A stretch of DNA of 14,934 nt from Hyphochytrium catenoides (Eukaryota > Sar > Hyphochytriomycetes > Hyphochytriales > Hyphochytriaceae). Positions 1-7,672 of the stretch are shown here, piece by piece; position 1 is the stretch's first letter, and every line of letters begins with the position of its first letter. The notes beneath the pieces were generated by a model. That model saw only the letters and a list, made by a program, of their open reading frames with translations, did not search any database and was not told the DNA's origin. The position numbers and the translations under genes were made by a program. The DNA lies in assembly GCA_900088475.1 (NCBI GenBank), contig FLMG01001047.1, forward strand, positions 1 to 14,934. The letters are read 5' to 3'.

Positions 1-186
1 GCACTTGATCTCTACTTCTTCTTTCTCTCTTCTTGAGTGCAAGCAGCTGCCTCTTGTCAGGCCCTTTGGCGTCATTGGCCGCTTTTCCGGGAGGGAAGAG
101 GGCGCGCACTGAGCTAATAAATTCTTACGGACCAGACAGTCTCTGCAGACGCGAAGCGGGGCAAAGAAGCCACGAGGAGGGGAGAC

Positions 187-188
187 AG

Positions 189-240
<52 letters not shown>
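187..240. repeat. (AG)n microsatellite upstream of the RING gene
   Basis: Nearly uninterrupted AG repeat with a few AAAG interruptions, ending about 16 nt before the ATG at 257. It lies in the presumed 5' UTR or promoter of the CHY/RING gene. The stretch 1-186 shows no gene I can support. It contains an AATAAA at 116-121, which could be the polyadenylation signal of a gene to the left, but nothing else supports that. Confidence 0.9.
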
Positions 241-244
<4 letters not shown>

Positions 245-256
245 AAAGTGGCAAGT

Positions 257-973
257 ATGTTTGGCTATTTCACTGGCTCCAACCAGTCCAGTGGCCGAGA
301 TCAGCAGCGAAGCAGCACTTCTTCCTCTCCCCATACCCGTTCCTCATCTTCTTCAGTATCTTCCAGGAGCAGCGGCTCTCTTTCCAAGTGTTCCCACTAT
401 GAGCGGCAATGCCAAGTGAAAGCTCCGTGTTGTGGCAAGTTCTTCCCCTGTCGCCTTTGCCACGATAGCGCGCTGCCAGAAGATTGGGAGACTGCACCTC
501 CGCGGCCAGGACAATGCAACCAGAAGATGAACCGGCACGCCGTGCAAGAGATCCAATGCAACGCCTGTGGGACCGTCCAGTCCGTATCGAATCACTGCGT
601 CAACAGCTCGTGTGCCATACAGTTTGGCCACTATTTCTGTCCGACTTGTCGTCTTTATGCCACTCCGTCGGCCAAGGGAATCTACCATTGCGAGGGCTGT
701 GGCATCTGCAGAGTAGGACAGGGCCTGGACGTAGACTTCTTTCACTGTGAGACGTGCCAGGGCTGCTTTACCCTGGACTCTAAGGATGAGCACATCTGTT
801 TCAAGGGTTCTCTCTCTCGGGACTGTCCCATTTGCTTGGAATATATGTTTGACAGTCGAGAGATGTGCTCCGTGGGGAGAAACTGTGGGCACGCAATGCA
901 TTCTTCTTGCTATAAGCAGTTTGTAAGGCAGGGTTACCGAGACTGTCCTGCATGCTTCAAGCCCTTGTTCTAA
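257..973 (+). CDS. RCHY1: CHY zinc finger / CTCHY / RING-type E3 ubiquitin ligase (Pirh2-like)
   Basis: A 238-aa protein in one exon. The frame stays open to a GTG at 248, but the first ATG is at 257 and has a purine at -3. Residues 11-43 are a Ser-rich, probably disordered leader. The CHY finger follows (about 45-135): CSHY at 45-48, APCC at 56-59, CRLCHD at 65-70, C101/C104, C114/C119, H125, C128/C131. The CTCHY segment (143-181) has HCEGCGICRVG and FFHCETCQGC. The C-terminal RING has C190, C193, C210, H212, H215, C218, C230 and C233. This domain order is that of RCHY1/Pirh2 and plant MIEL1-like ligases, which recruit an E2 through the RING and ubiquitinate regulatory proteins. It stops 5 residues after the last RING cysteine, so the zinc-ribbon tail of animal Pirh2 (about 261 aa) is absent. 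It is the only clearly intronless gene here. The family call is secure; the substrate is unknown. Confidence 0.93.
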   Translation: MFGYFTGSNQSSGRDQQRSSTSSSPHTRSSSSSVSSRSSGSLSKCSHYERQCQVKAPCCGKFFPCRLCHDSALPEDWETAPPRPGQCNQKMNRHAVQEIQCNACGTVQSVSNHCVNSSCAIQFGHYFCPTCRLYATPSAKGIYHCEGCGICRVGQGLDVDFFHCETCQGCFTLDSKDEHICFKGSLSRDCPICLEYMFDSREMCSVGRNCGHAMHSSCYKQFVRQGYRDCPACFKPLF

Positions 974-1789
974 GCCCTAGGAACTATGAAGAGACCGACG
1001 CTAATGATAGTGAGGAGCCGACTGTATACTAGAATTCTAAAGTTCATTTATCGACCGCGATTGCTTATCTTCCTGCCTTCCTGGACTGAAGAGCAGAAAC
1101 TCCTCTCATGGATCTGTCACCCTGGGAGCCTGCAGAATGAAGGAAAGCTAGGTAATAATGAATTATTGAGAGGAAAGGCTCTTAAGTCGTACACCTTGGA
1201 CCGCAGGTCAAACGACGATGCCCCCATCGGTCTCAGGAATTGCAACGCCCTGGCGCTGGGTTGATCGATAAAGATATTTCAAGACAGCCATTGTCTCAGT
1301 GCAGCTCTTATCTTCATGTTACCCTGCCTCGCTTTCTCCGACACCACGGCTTATAAGATGCATCCACTGCACTGTCTCTCTGTCTACCACGAAGCTTCAT
1401 AGGAAAGCTATGGACCTTCTGTGCACAGCCCTTCCCCAGAGACCCACAGATCAGGAAGAGACGGCTACTACTGCCAATGGAGAGAGTGCCCAGCCAGCTC
1501 TGAAGCAGTCTGCAGAATGCAGAACAAAGAAGAGAGATCTGTGCTTGCAGCATAGACAGATCTTTCCAGAATTAAGCGACTAAAGAGGGTTGACTGGTGT
1601 GGGTGATGGCCCAAGGCTCATTTGTAATCTCTATGACGTAACGGCTATAAAACGAAATAGGATAAAGACTATTTGTTTCCCAAATATATCCATAAATGCG
1701 ACAATCTAGGGACACACTCTAGGTGGTGGAGCTGGTGCTACTGACTAGGCAGACAGAGTGCGGATAATGCAAGAGAAAGAATAGAAGAG
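974..1789. other. non-coding stretch 3' of the RING gene
   Basis: About 800 nt without a gene I can support. Two open frames (986-1264 and 1299-1583, +) have no recognisable domain and look like chance ORFs in the 3' UTR and intergenic DNA. A TATAAAA at about 1646-1652 could be a core promoter element, but no gene start fits it closely. Confidence 0.5.
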
Positions 1790-2102
1790 ATATGAGAGTG
1801 GTAGAGGGGTGAGAGAGAGAGGGAATGAAAGGATAAAAATAGAGAGAAAGGAGAGACCGAGTCGAAAAGAGAGAGAATGAGTGAGACAGAGAGAGAGAAA
1901 GAAAGAAAGAGCGAGAGAGGGAAAGGAGAGAGAGAGAGAGAGAGAGAGAGGAGGGAAAGAAAGATAGAAAGAGCGAGAGAGAGAGAGAGAGAGCGTGCGC
2001 AGAGAGAGAGAGAGCGAGCGAGCGAGAGAGAGAGCGAGAGAGAGAGAGATAGAAGGAAGAGAGCGAGAACGAGAGAGAGAGAGAGAGCGAGCGAGAGAGA
2101 GG
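1790..2102. repeat. AG-rich low-complexity tract upstream of NDUFS5
   Basis: About 300 nt of imperfect (AG)n with GAGC, GAAA and GATA interruptions. On the plus strand it reads as an Arg/Glu repeat and on the minus strand as a Leu/Ser repeat. Both ORFs are by-products of the repeat. It ends about 140 nt before the NDUFS5 ATG. Confidence 0.9.
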
Positions 2103-2243
2103 CACAGATTACCTAGCATATTACCTCTCCCAGACACCTGCAGATTGCTTGCCAGAGATCTGAAGCTCTTTATAACAGTTGCCTATCTTCCTGAAGAGAG
2201 ACAGTCATTCCGGAGCCGTAGAGGCAATCAAAGCGTTCAAATC

Positions 2244-3206
2244 ATGTCTTCGGGTTGGGGCCTCGAGGGCCTCCAGAGCCGTTGCTATCCTTTCTGGGCC
2301 GACTTCATGAAGTGCATGGTAACCTTCGCTGCCGTCTCTTTGAAACATTCTTCTCTCTCTCTGTTTCTCTCGCTAGCTCTTTCTCTCTCTTGTTCTCTCT
2401 CTCTCTCTTGTTCTCTCTCTCTCTCTTGCTCTCTCTCTCTCTTTCTCTCTCCTTCTTATCTCTCTTTAGTTTACCTCCAAGGTCTTTGGTTGTCTGTCCT
2501 CAAGCTCAAACATCTATCTCTATTCTCTGTCTCTTTAGGCATGTGCCATTGTTAGTCATCCTCTCTGTGTCTCTTCCTTACCATGCGATTCTCCATCGGC
2601 TCGTCTCTCTCTTCAGGAATTTCTCTTGAAGAGTTTATCCTTCTCTTTATTGTTTTCTATGTCCTGGCTTTGTCCTTCCCACTCTTTTTTCCCTCATGTT
2701 CGTCTATGATGTTTTCCTTTTCTTCGTCCTCCGCTCTCGACGGCTCCAAACTTCGCTGATTCATAAACCTCTCTGAACGGTTCATTCTCTCTCTCTCTCT
2801 CTCTCCTGTTCTCACCCTTCTCGCTGTCTCTTCTTCTCGCTCTCTATTCTTTCTCTCTCTCTCACTCTCTTTTGCCCATTGCGGTCTGGCCCCTGGGTCA
2901 CTGAAGCAACAAACGGACGATGTGAAAGAGTGCGTTCCTTACAGAGAAGACTACGAGGAATGCTTATATCATAGAAAGGAGGTGGGACTAGACGGGCTCC
3001 TAAACTTTCAAGCATCTCTCTCTTTTCTCTCTGCTTCTCTCCCTCTGTCTGTCTCCATTCCTCTCTTACGCTTTGGTCCCTAATTTCTTGGCTCTCTCTG
3101 GCCATCCATCACTCTGCCCCCACAGTTTGCAAGAAGAGCAGCAATCCAAGCAGAGTACGAGAGGCAACAGAAGGGAAAGGAACAGAGAGAGAAGAGCGGA
3201 CATTAG
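2244..3206 (+). CDS. NDUFS5: NADH dehydrogenase (complex I) subunit NDUFS5-like, 3 exons
   Basis: Exons 2244-2318, 2907-2981 and 3126-3206 join in phase 0 to give 76 aa. Introns are 2319-2906 (GTAACC...CTGAAG) and 2982-3125 (GTGGGA...CCACAG). The protein begins MSSGWGLEGLQSRCYPFW and carries twin CX9C motifs, C14-x9-C24 and C34-x9-C44, followed by a basic, Gln/Glu-rich helix. This is the arrangement of the plant NDUFS5 / 15-kDa complex I subunit. With these splice sites the spacer between the two CX9C motifs has the same length as I recall for the Arabidopsis protein. CX9C proteins are oxidised and trapped in the mitochondrial intermembrane space by Mia40/Erv1. NDUFS5 sits on that face of the complex I membrane arm. 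Start: ATG with A at -3. The intron 1 acceptor lacks an adjacent pyrimidine tract, but no other AG lies in the preceding ~95 nt. I infer a functional complex I gene; other CHCH-family proteins are a less likely alternative. Confidence 0.88.
2351..2462. repeat. (CT)n with ~18-bp tandem unit in NDUFS5 intron 1
   Basis: CT-rich tract containing about three copies of an 18-bp unit built on TCTCTCTCTTGTTCTCTC. A second (CT)n tract lies in the same intron at about 2787-2880. Confidence 0.85.
2787..2880. repeat. (CT)n tract in NDUFS5 intron 1
   Basis: Sense-strand pyrimidine tract near the 3' end of intron 1. It ends about 25 nt before the proposed AG acceptor at 2905-2906 and may serve as a displaced polypyrimidine tract. 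Confidence 0.8.
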
Positions 3207-3603
3207 TTAGACGCTTTACATGGCCAAACTCTCTTTGGAAAGACTTGTGATGTTCTTTACTAACGGCAAAACGAGGAGAGAAGTCACTCTTTCGAAAGAG
3301 GATAAGAGTGGCAACTAAGGAGAGAGACAAGGGAGAGAGAGAGAGAGAGGCACTTGCGCAGAGGGGGAGATGTTCTCCTTTCTCTCAGTATTCTTATGTA
3401 GCATTGTCCCTGAGACTTTGTCATCTATGTGGAATGAAAAGAGCTAGCTTGCCTCTGATCCTATAATCCTTCCGCTTTCCCCTCCTAGAGGAAAGAAAGG
3501 AAAGACAGAGAGAGAGAGAGAACACAGAGAAACAGAGGGAAGGAACAGAGAACTGGATGATGGAAAAGGGAAAGGAGGAAGCGAGCTTCTTAGTCTCTCT
3601 TCC
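3207..3603. other. intergenic region between two convergent genes
   Basis: About 400 nt between the NDUFS5 stop (+) and the stop of the membrane protein gene (-). It holds short AG microsatellites (about 3331-3350 and 3507-3522) and presumably both 3' UTRs. I see no gene, RNA or clear AATAAA signal in it. Confidence 0.5.
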
Positions 3604-5175
3604 TTACAAGTCGAATACGTTGACTTTCTTTCTTTCTTGGGTCTTTGCTTCAATCTCCTTTGGTGGAGATCCCTTGCCATACTTTTGCCCAAAGTCATCT
3701 CTCAGCTGCGAGTATTTTGACTCCCTCGCCTAAAGAAACAGTGGTGACGAAGAGAGAGAGAGTAGGAGATAGTCGTGAGACGACAACACTACGGAAGGGC
3801 TTCTCCAGGTAGAGAAAGAGTAGGAATAGAAAGACATGGCGGCCAGACGGAGAAAGTTAGCGATAGAAGAGACCTTTGAAAGAGGCGATGCCCGTAAGAC
3901 GGAAAGAGAACACCTCTTTTACCTGTCCTTTCTCTTGATCAGAAACAGCCATGAGCTCATCCTCTCGGCTGATCATTAGCCTGTAACCCATCTCTTCCAC
4001 TTCTCTGGCTGTCCGCAAGTTCTTGCTGGCAAGGAAGCGTAGGTTCTCCATGAGGAAGAGGGCCACAAGAATGTACGAGAGATCGTATTTATGCACGTCA
4101 AAGCGGTGTAGATCTTCGTCACTACGCAGAGAGGTGACCGATGACCCGTCGTCAGACAGCAATAGGGAGAGGACATATCGCCAGCAGCAGAGGAGAGAAG
4201 AGAATGCAGAGCCGTTGACTAGAGAGAGAGAGGATAAGGACTAAAGAAGGACACTGACAACAGGCTAAAAGCACTGTGGCCGACGGGGAGAGATGACGTA
4301 GAAGAGGAGCGGCGGTAAACAAGAGTGTCGGATTGCGCCAATTGGAGATGGAGACATTGAGGAGATGCTACCTTAGATGCAGGTCGTCTTGATGGTACGT
4401 GAGCCACGCCATAACGTCCTTCGCCTTGGCCCAGATAAGCACAGCGAGGAGAATCTCTGCGCAGCAGATGGGAATGGATAGCCAGCAGGAGAGAGAGAGC
4501 ACCGGGTTGCAACTCTCATTGTTCACCCCGCACCAGCTCAAGACCACAGTCACGGCGAGTAAGCCACCAAGGCCAAGGATAGGAACTACAAGCAGCAAAC
4601 GAGCCGGGCACAATGCACAGTTAGGAGGCACGCCTTGACGAGGGACGCAGAGTAAAAAGCAGTGCGGCAAAAGGAGGTACAAGCGCTGGTGGAGGTAACA
4701 TTAGGCAAGACGCATTTGGTTCAAAGGTCACAGATCTAGGAAGACAAACCTGAAAGCCATTCTGGCGCGTAGTGATTTACAGCTGTTGGAAAGGGAAGAA
4801 GCGGCGACCAATTAGCATGGCATCTTCTCTCTCTGTCTCTCTCTCTCTGTCTCTCTCTCTCTGTCTGATTGTCTCTGCTTCTGTCCGTCTCTCTCTCTCT
4901 CTCTCTCTCTCTGTATCTCGTTCTCTGTCTCTCTCACTCTTGCACTACATGTAGCGACATCCAGAATAGAGTTTAGGGCCTGCCTTACCTAGATATGTGC
5001 CATATGATAGCAGTAGGCAACCTGCATACAATGACAGGAAAAGGCTTAGAAGGATGAGCAATGGTCCTGCAACAAAAGGGTTTTCACTTTTACCGGCGGC
5101 CAGGTCTATGATGTTGAATAGGAATAGGGCGCTTGTCGAGCAAAAGAACTGTAGGCAGTTCACGGCTCTTGCCAT
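3604..5175 (-). CDS. multi-pass membrane protein of unknown family, 5 exons
   Basis: Minus-strand exons 5175-4989, 4782-4750, 4633-4372, 4121-3923 and 3729-3604 splice in consistent phases (1, 1, 2, 0) to 268 aa. Donors are GTAAGG, GTTTGT, GTAGCA and GTAAAA; all acceptors are AG. The start MARAVNCLQFF has G at -3. Four hydrophobic segments are visible, at about 7-27, 34-61, 86-107 and 118-142. A fifth, weaker one is at about 174-192. The loop between segments 3 and 4 has an N-glycosylation sequon, N112-E-S, flanked by C108 and C115. The tail (193-268) is hydrophilic and partly helical, ending VNVFDL. Four membrane segments with a cysteine-bearing loop recall tetraspan proteins, but I see no CCG motif of tetraspanins and recognise no family. 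Phase consistency over four introns makes the gene itself convincing; exon 2 (33 nt) and the exon 4 acceptor are the least certain parts. Confidence 0.72.
4826..4940. repeat. (CT)n microsatellite in intron 1 of the membrane protein gene
   Basis: CT/GTCT repeat on the plus strand, so AG-rich on the coding strand of the gene. This is opposite to most other introns here. The intron still has its own pyrimidine stretch before the acceptor at 4783-4784. Confidence 0.85.
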
Positions 5176-5532
5176 GACTTCTCGGTGTCCCTCAACGCAA
5201 CCTATTCAAAAGCGATTTAATAGAGACCGTTACTGGAAGTTCCACACTTGTCATCGGCTATGTTTGCCGCTGCTAAGGTTCTTCACGATGGATGACCTTA
5301 CCTGCGCAGGCCTTTTTAATTTATAACCTTGTGGTCGTACAACGATAGACGTTCGAGTTACTATCGACCTTCTTGTTTCCCTTTAAAACAAGAACAATTT
5401 CTGGTGACACAACCTCAGCGATGGGTGTCTCTTCTATCGGGACAGTGGCAGGTCTTTGTGATCATTGCCAACCTCCTTGTACGTCTCAGTCATCAACAGC
5501 CAGAGGTCTGAATCTTCGTTCTGATCTTCAGA
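5176..5532. other. divergent intergenic region
   Basis: Lies between the minus-strand membrane protein gene and the plus-strand small-gene candidates, so it probably holds both promoters. Two short plus-strand ORFs (5329-5511 and 5373-5585) have no recognisable content. No microsatellite is present, which is unusual for this window. Confidence 0.4.
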
Positions 5533-5906
5533 ATGTGGGCGAAGATCTCTGTCGAATGCGCGAAAAGCTCCAGTTCCCCCGTTGAAGAATCTCTGTCGCT
5601 TCCTGTGGACCCATGGGCCGACCCAAAATTCAACCTGGGTAACCAGAGACCATACATTTACTAAAGGTTGATTATGGGACCCATATAACCTAATTGAAGG
5701 TCTAGTTCTCATTGCTTCCTAAAACATCATTCTCAGTTTCGTACTTTTGCGGTTCTGAATCTATCTTTGGCTGTTGCAGGAGGTGGAATTAGCAACCTGA
5801 ACCTGTAATGTTACAATCTGTGTATTCTCTCTCTTATACAGGGGGAAGACTGAAAGCGACATTGGAAACACAGAGGAACAGAGAAGAGAACTTACAGAGT
5901 TTTTAG
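5533..5906 (+). CDS. candidate two-exon small protein (56 aa), unrecognised
   Basis: Exon 1 is 5533-5638: ATG with A at -3, 35 codons, beginning MWAKISVECAKSSSS and ending VDPWADPKFNL. It is followed by a GTAACC donor, the same hexamer as NDUFS5 intron 1. Two acceptors both keep the phase. The one before 5842 (CTTATACAG) gives exon 2 at 5842-5906, adding GGRLKATLETQRNREENLQSF-like helical sequence, total 56 aa. The one before 5780 (GCTGTTGCAG) adds only nine codons and stops at TAA. The first gives a more protein-like, charged amphipathic tail. I recognise no family. It could instead be a non-coding transcript or the 3' part of a gene with further 5' exons, since CTTCAG just before the ATG could act as an acceptor. 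Confidence 0.3.
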
Positions 5907-5913
5907 AGACGCA

Positions 5914-6069
5914 ATGAGCTGCAGAAGAGCTCCGATCTTCAACCGTGAGCTACACAGATCTCTCAGGATTGTGGCAGATAGAGGACTAACACTCGCGGAG
6001 AAAGAGCAAGCAGTGTGCATGGTGGAAGCCCTACGCACTGCGGGGTCATTAAGAGAATGTCTGACTTAG
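5914..6069 (+). CDS. candidate small ORF, 51 aa, unrecognised
   Basis: ATG at 5914 has G at -3, seven nt after the TAG of the preceding candidate. The product starts MSCRRAPIFNRELHRSLRIV, is rich in Arg, Leu and Glu, and is predicted helical. It contains no repeat-derived sequence. The frame is open upstream to 5850 (TGA). The region just before the ATG reads YRVFRDAM, faintly like an LYR-type helix, but this is too weak for an assignment. It may be a small gene, a uORF of the aat homologue at 6259, or chance. The following 6070-6258 contains nothing I recognise and probably includes the 5' UTR and promoter of that gene. Confidence 0.28.
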   Translation: MSCRRAPIFNRELHRSLRIVADRGLTLAEKEQAVCMVEALRTAGSLRECLT

Positions 6070-6258
6070 AAAAGGACTAAGTCCGGCAAACGCCACCCTT
6101 GGACTCAGGACATCTCCGTAATGAGGTCATTCTCTTGCCAACTGCGTGACATGTTCATCTTCTACTAGTCATGATTGCTCCTAGCTGCCGTACGTAGAGG
6201 GTCCATGGCTTGCGCCTAGCAAGCGTCGAACATAAGATCAGAAGGAGGTCCGCGCGTC

Positions 6259-7379
6259 ATGAGCAGGAGAAGGAGAATCTCGCTTACCGAGGAGGAGAGA
6301 ACAGCCCTAAGGGAAGTTCTAGATGGATCCCAAGAGCTCTTCTATGGTCTCTTGCTGCTAAAGAAGACAGAACATCTCAACCTCGCTCCTCTTCTTCTCG
6401 GAGTGTTTGGTGGCGAGTTTCTTCTCTCCCGACGCTTTGACGCGGATATGGTCACTGCTGTCTGCCGTTCTGGTGCCCTTCCCATGGCTCTGTGTACACA
6501 GCACTATCCTGGCTCAAGGGACGAATATCTTTTAATGATAAAGCTCCATGAGCGGCGATGCGTGGTAAGGTGGGAAGATCTACGTGTGCATAAGTCAACA
6601 AAGAAGAAGGCGAAGAAGTTCTCTGTCTCCATCGACAAAGTCTTTTCCAGAGTGTTAGCTAAGTGCATTGAACATCATGGAGCGGGATGGCTCTGTCCTC
6701 CCCTTGTGGAAGTCTTTGAACAGATTCATCAACAACCTGACGGTGTCAATGGCGTTACCTTCCATTCTATGGAAGTCTGGGTAGAAGATTCAGAAGACAG
6801 TCGAATGACAGAGGCTGAGGGAGAACAGAGAGAGAAGGCTCCCATTGAAGCTGTCTCAGCTGCTGCCACCCTCAGGTCTCAAGGTCGTCCACGCGCCCGT
6901 AAAGTCAAAGCTGCACCTCAAACCTCTACAGCTGACGGCGTCAAGAAAGCGAAGATCTCAGCTGCTGATATTGTCGAAGAAGTTGAGGCGTCGTCTGCAG
7001 GTGTGCAAGCGGTTGGCGAAGGCCAGAAGATTCTTGTTGCGGGAGAGATTGGTTATGTCGTAGGCGGCTGCTACACATCTCTCTCAGGCTTTCATAGCAT
7101 GAACTCGTCGGGCTCTGTGCAGCTTGCGGCTCTAGCGCAGCTTCTGCAGCTCTCAGGTTTCTCGCTGTGGGACTTGGGCATGGAAATGGACTATAAAAGA
7201 GACTTAGGAGGACGAGGCCTGCCGCGAAGTGAGTTCTTAGCAGTATTTAAAGCAGAAAAAGAGAAAGAGAGGGCTTTGCCCCTCAAACTAGAGGAGACAA
7301 ATGCATTGGAGCTGCTGAGACGACCTGTAGAAAGAGGCCCCAATGCACACGAATAGAGGCGCTGAAAAGGTAGAGAAAG

Positions 7380-7427
<48 letters not shown>

Positions 7428-7668
7428 GCCACTGAGGGAGCTTGACCTTACTGAGAGGGAGGTGCGATATACTATTATTTATAAAAGAAAGAGAAAGAAA
7501 TAACCCACTTTCTTTCTTTCTGTGCTATTTTACTGTTCGCAGGTTTCTTTGTCTCGCCTTCTTTTCTGTACCGTGCCCTATTTCTATGAGGAGGAGAATC
7601 TTCCTCTCTCTTCCTTTATGAGAGAGAAAGAGATCGAGAAAGAGCAACTCAGAGAAGCTCTGCCGTAG
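6259..7668 (+). CDS. aat: Leu/Phe-tRNA-protein transferase (Aat/ATEL1-type) homologue, probably 2 exons
   Basis: ATG at 6259 (MSRRRRISLTEEERT; G at -3). The family transfers an amino acid from aminoacyl-tRNA to a protein N-terminus, creating an N-degron. Landmarks compared with recalled E. coli Aat: GGEFLLSRRFDADMV (51-65) for the GL-LGGDL region; RWEDLRVHKS (104-113) for LWPESLHISRS; GWLCPPLVEVFEQIHQ (143-158) for TWITRGVVEAYHRLH; HSMEVWVED (169-177) for HSIEVWRED; VVGGCYTSLSGF (267-278); WDLGMEMDYKRDLGGRGLPR (304-323) for [21 protein letters not shown]. An 80-odd residue basic, Ala/Lys-rich insertion (about 178-258, with GRPRARK) splits the catalytic domain. The unspliced ORF stops at 7356 (365 aa). 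Alternatively exon 1 ends at 7326 (Pro356), and intron 7327-7542 (GTAGAA...TTCGCAG, with an AG microsatellite like other introns here and a strong pyrimidine tract) leads in frame to exon 2 at 7543-7668, giving 397 aa. I favour the spliced form. The family call is strong. Confidence 0.85.
7382..7424. repeat. pure (AG)n microsatellite, ~21 units
   Basis: One of the longest uninterrupted AG runs in the window. It lies inside the proposed intron of the aat homologue; if that gene is unspliced it lies in its 3' flank. Confidence 0.95.
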
Positions 7669-7672
7669 AGCT

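Noticed and set aside
33-419. Plus-strand ORF of 128 codons overlapping the RING gene start
   Set aside because: It crosses the microsatellite as an Arg/Glu repeat and lies out of frame with the clear zinc-finger protein.
986-1583. Two ORFs after the RING gene, considered as further exons or a second gene
   Set aside because: No recognisable motif and no convincing donor near the RING stop. They are treated as 3' UTR or intergenic DNA.
1719-2137. Long ORFs on both strands made of Arg/Glu or Leu/Ser repeats
   Set aside because: They are translations of the AG/CT microsatellite in every frame, with no domain and no unique sequence. The same applies to similar ORFs throughout the window, for example 10312-10761 and 13215-13643.
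2869-2906. Open frame directly upstream of NDUFS5 exon 2 (reads FAHCGLAPGSLK)
   Set aside because: No AG acceptor precedes it for about 95 nt, and including it would lengthen the CX9C spacer beyond that of the plant homologue.
4122-4190. Upstream extension of exon 4 of the membrane protein gene (reads CWRYVLSLLLSDDG)
   Set aside because: Attractive hydrophobic sequence, but its possible acceptors have the wrong phase for the preceding exon. The acceptor at GCGTAG fits phase 2.
5434-5712. Minus-strand 92-codon ORF
   Set aside because: No domain or splice-site support. The plus strand of the same interval has a better start and donor.
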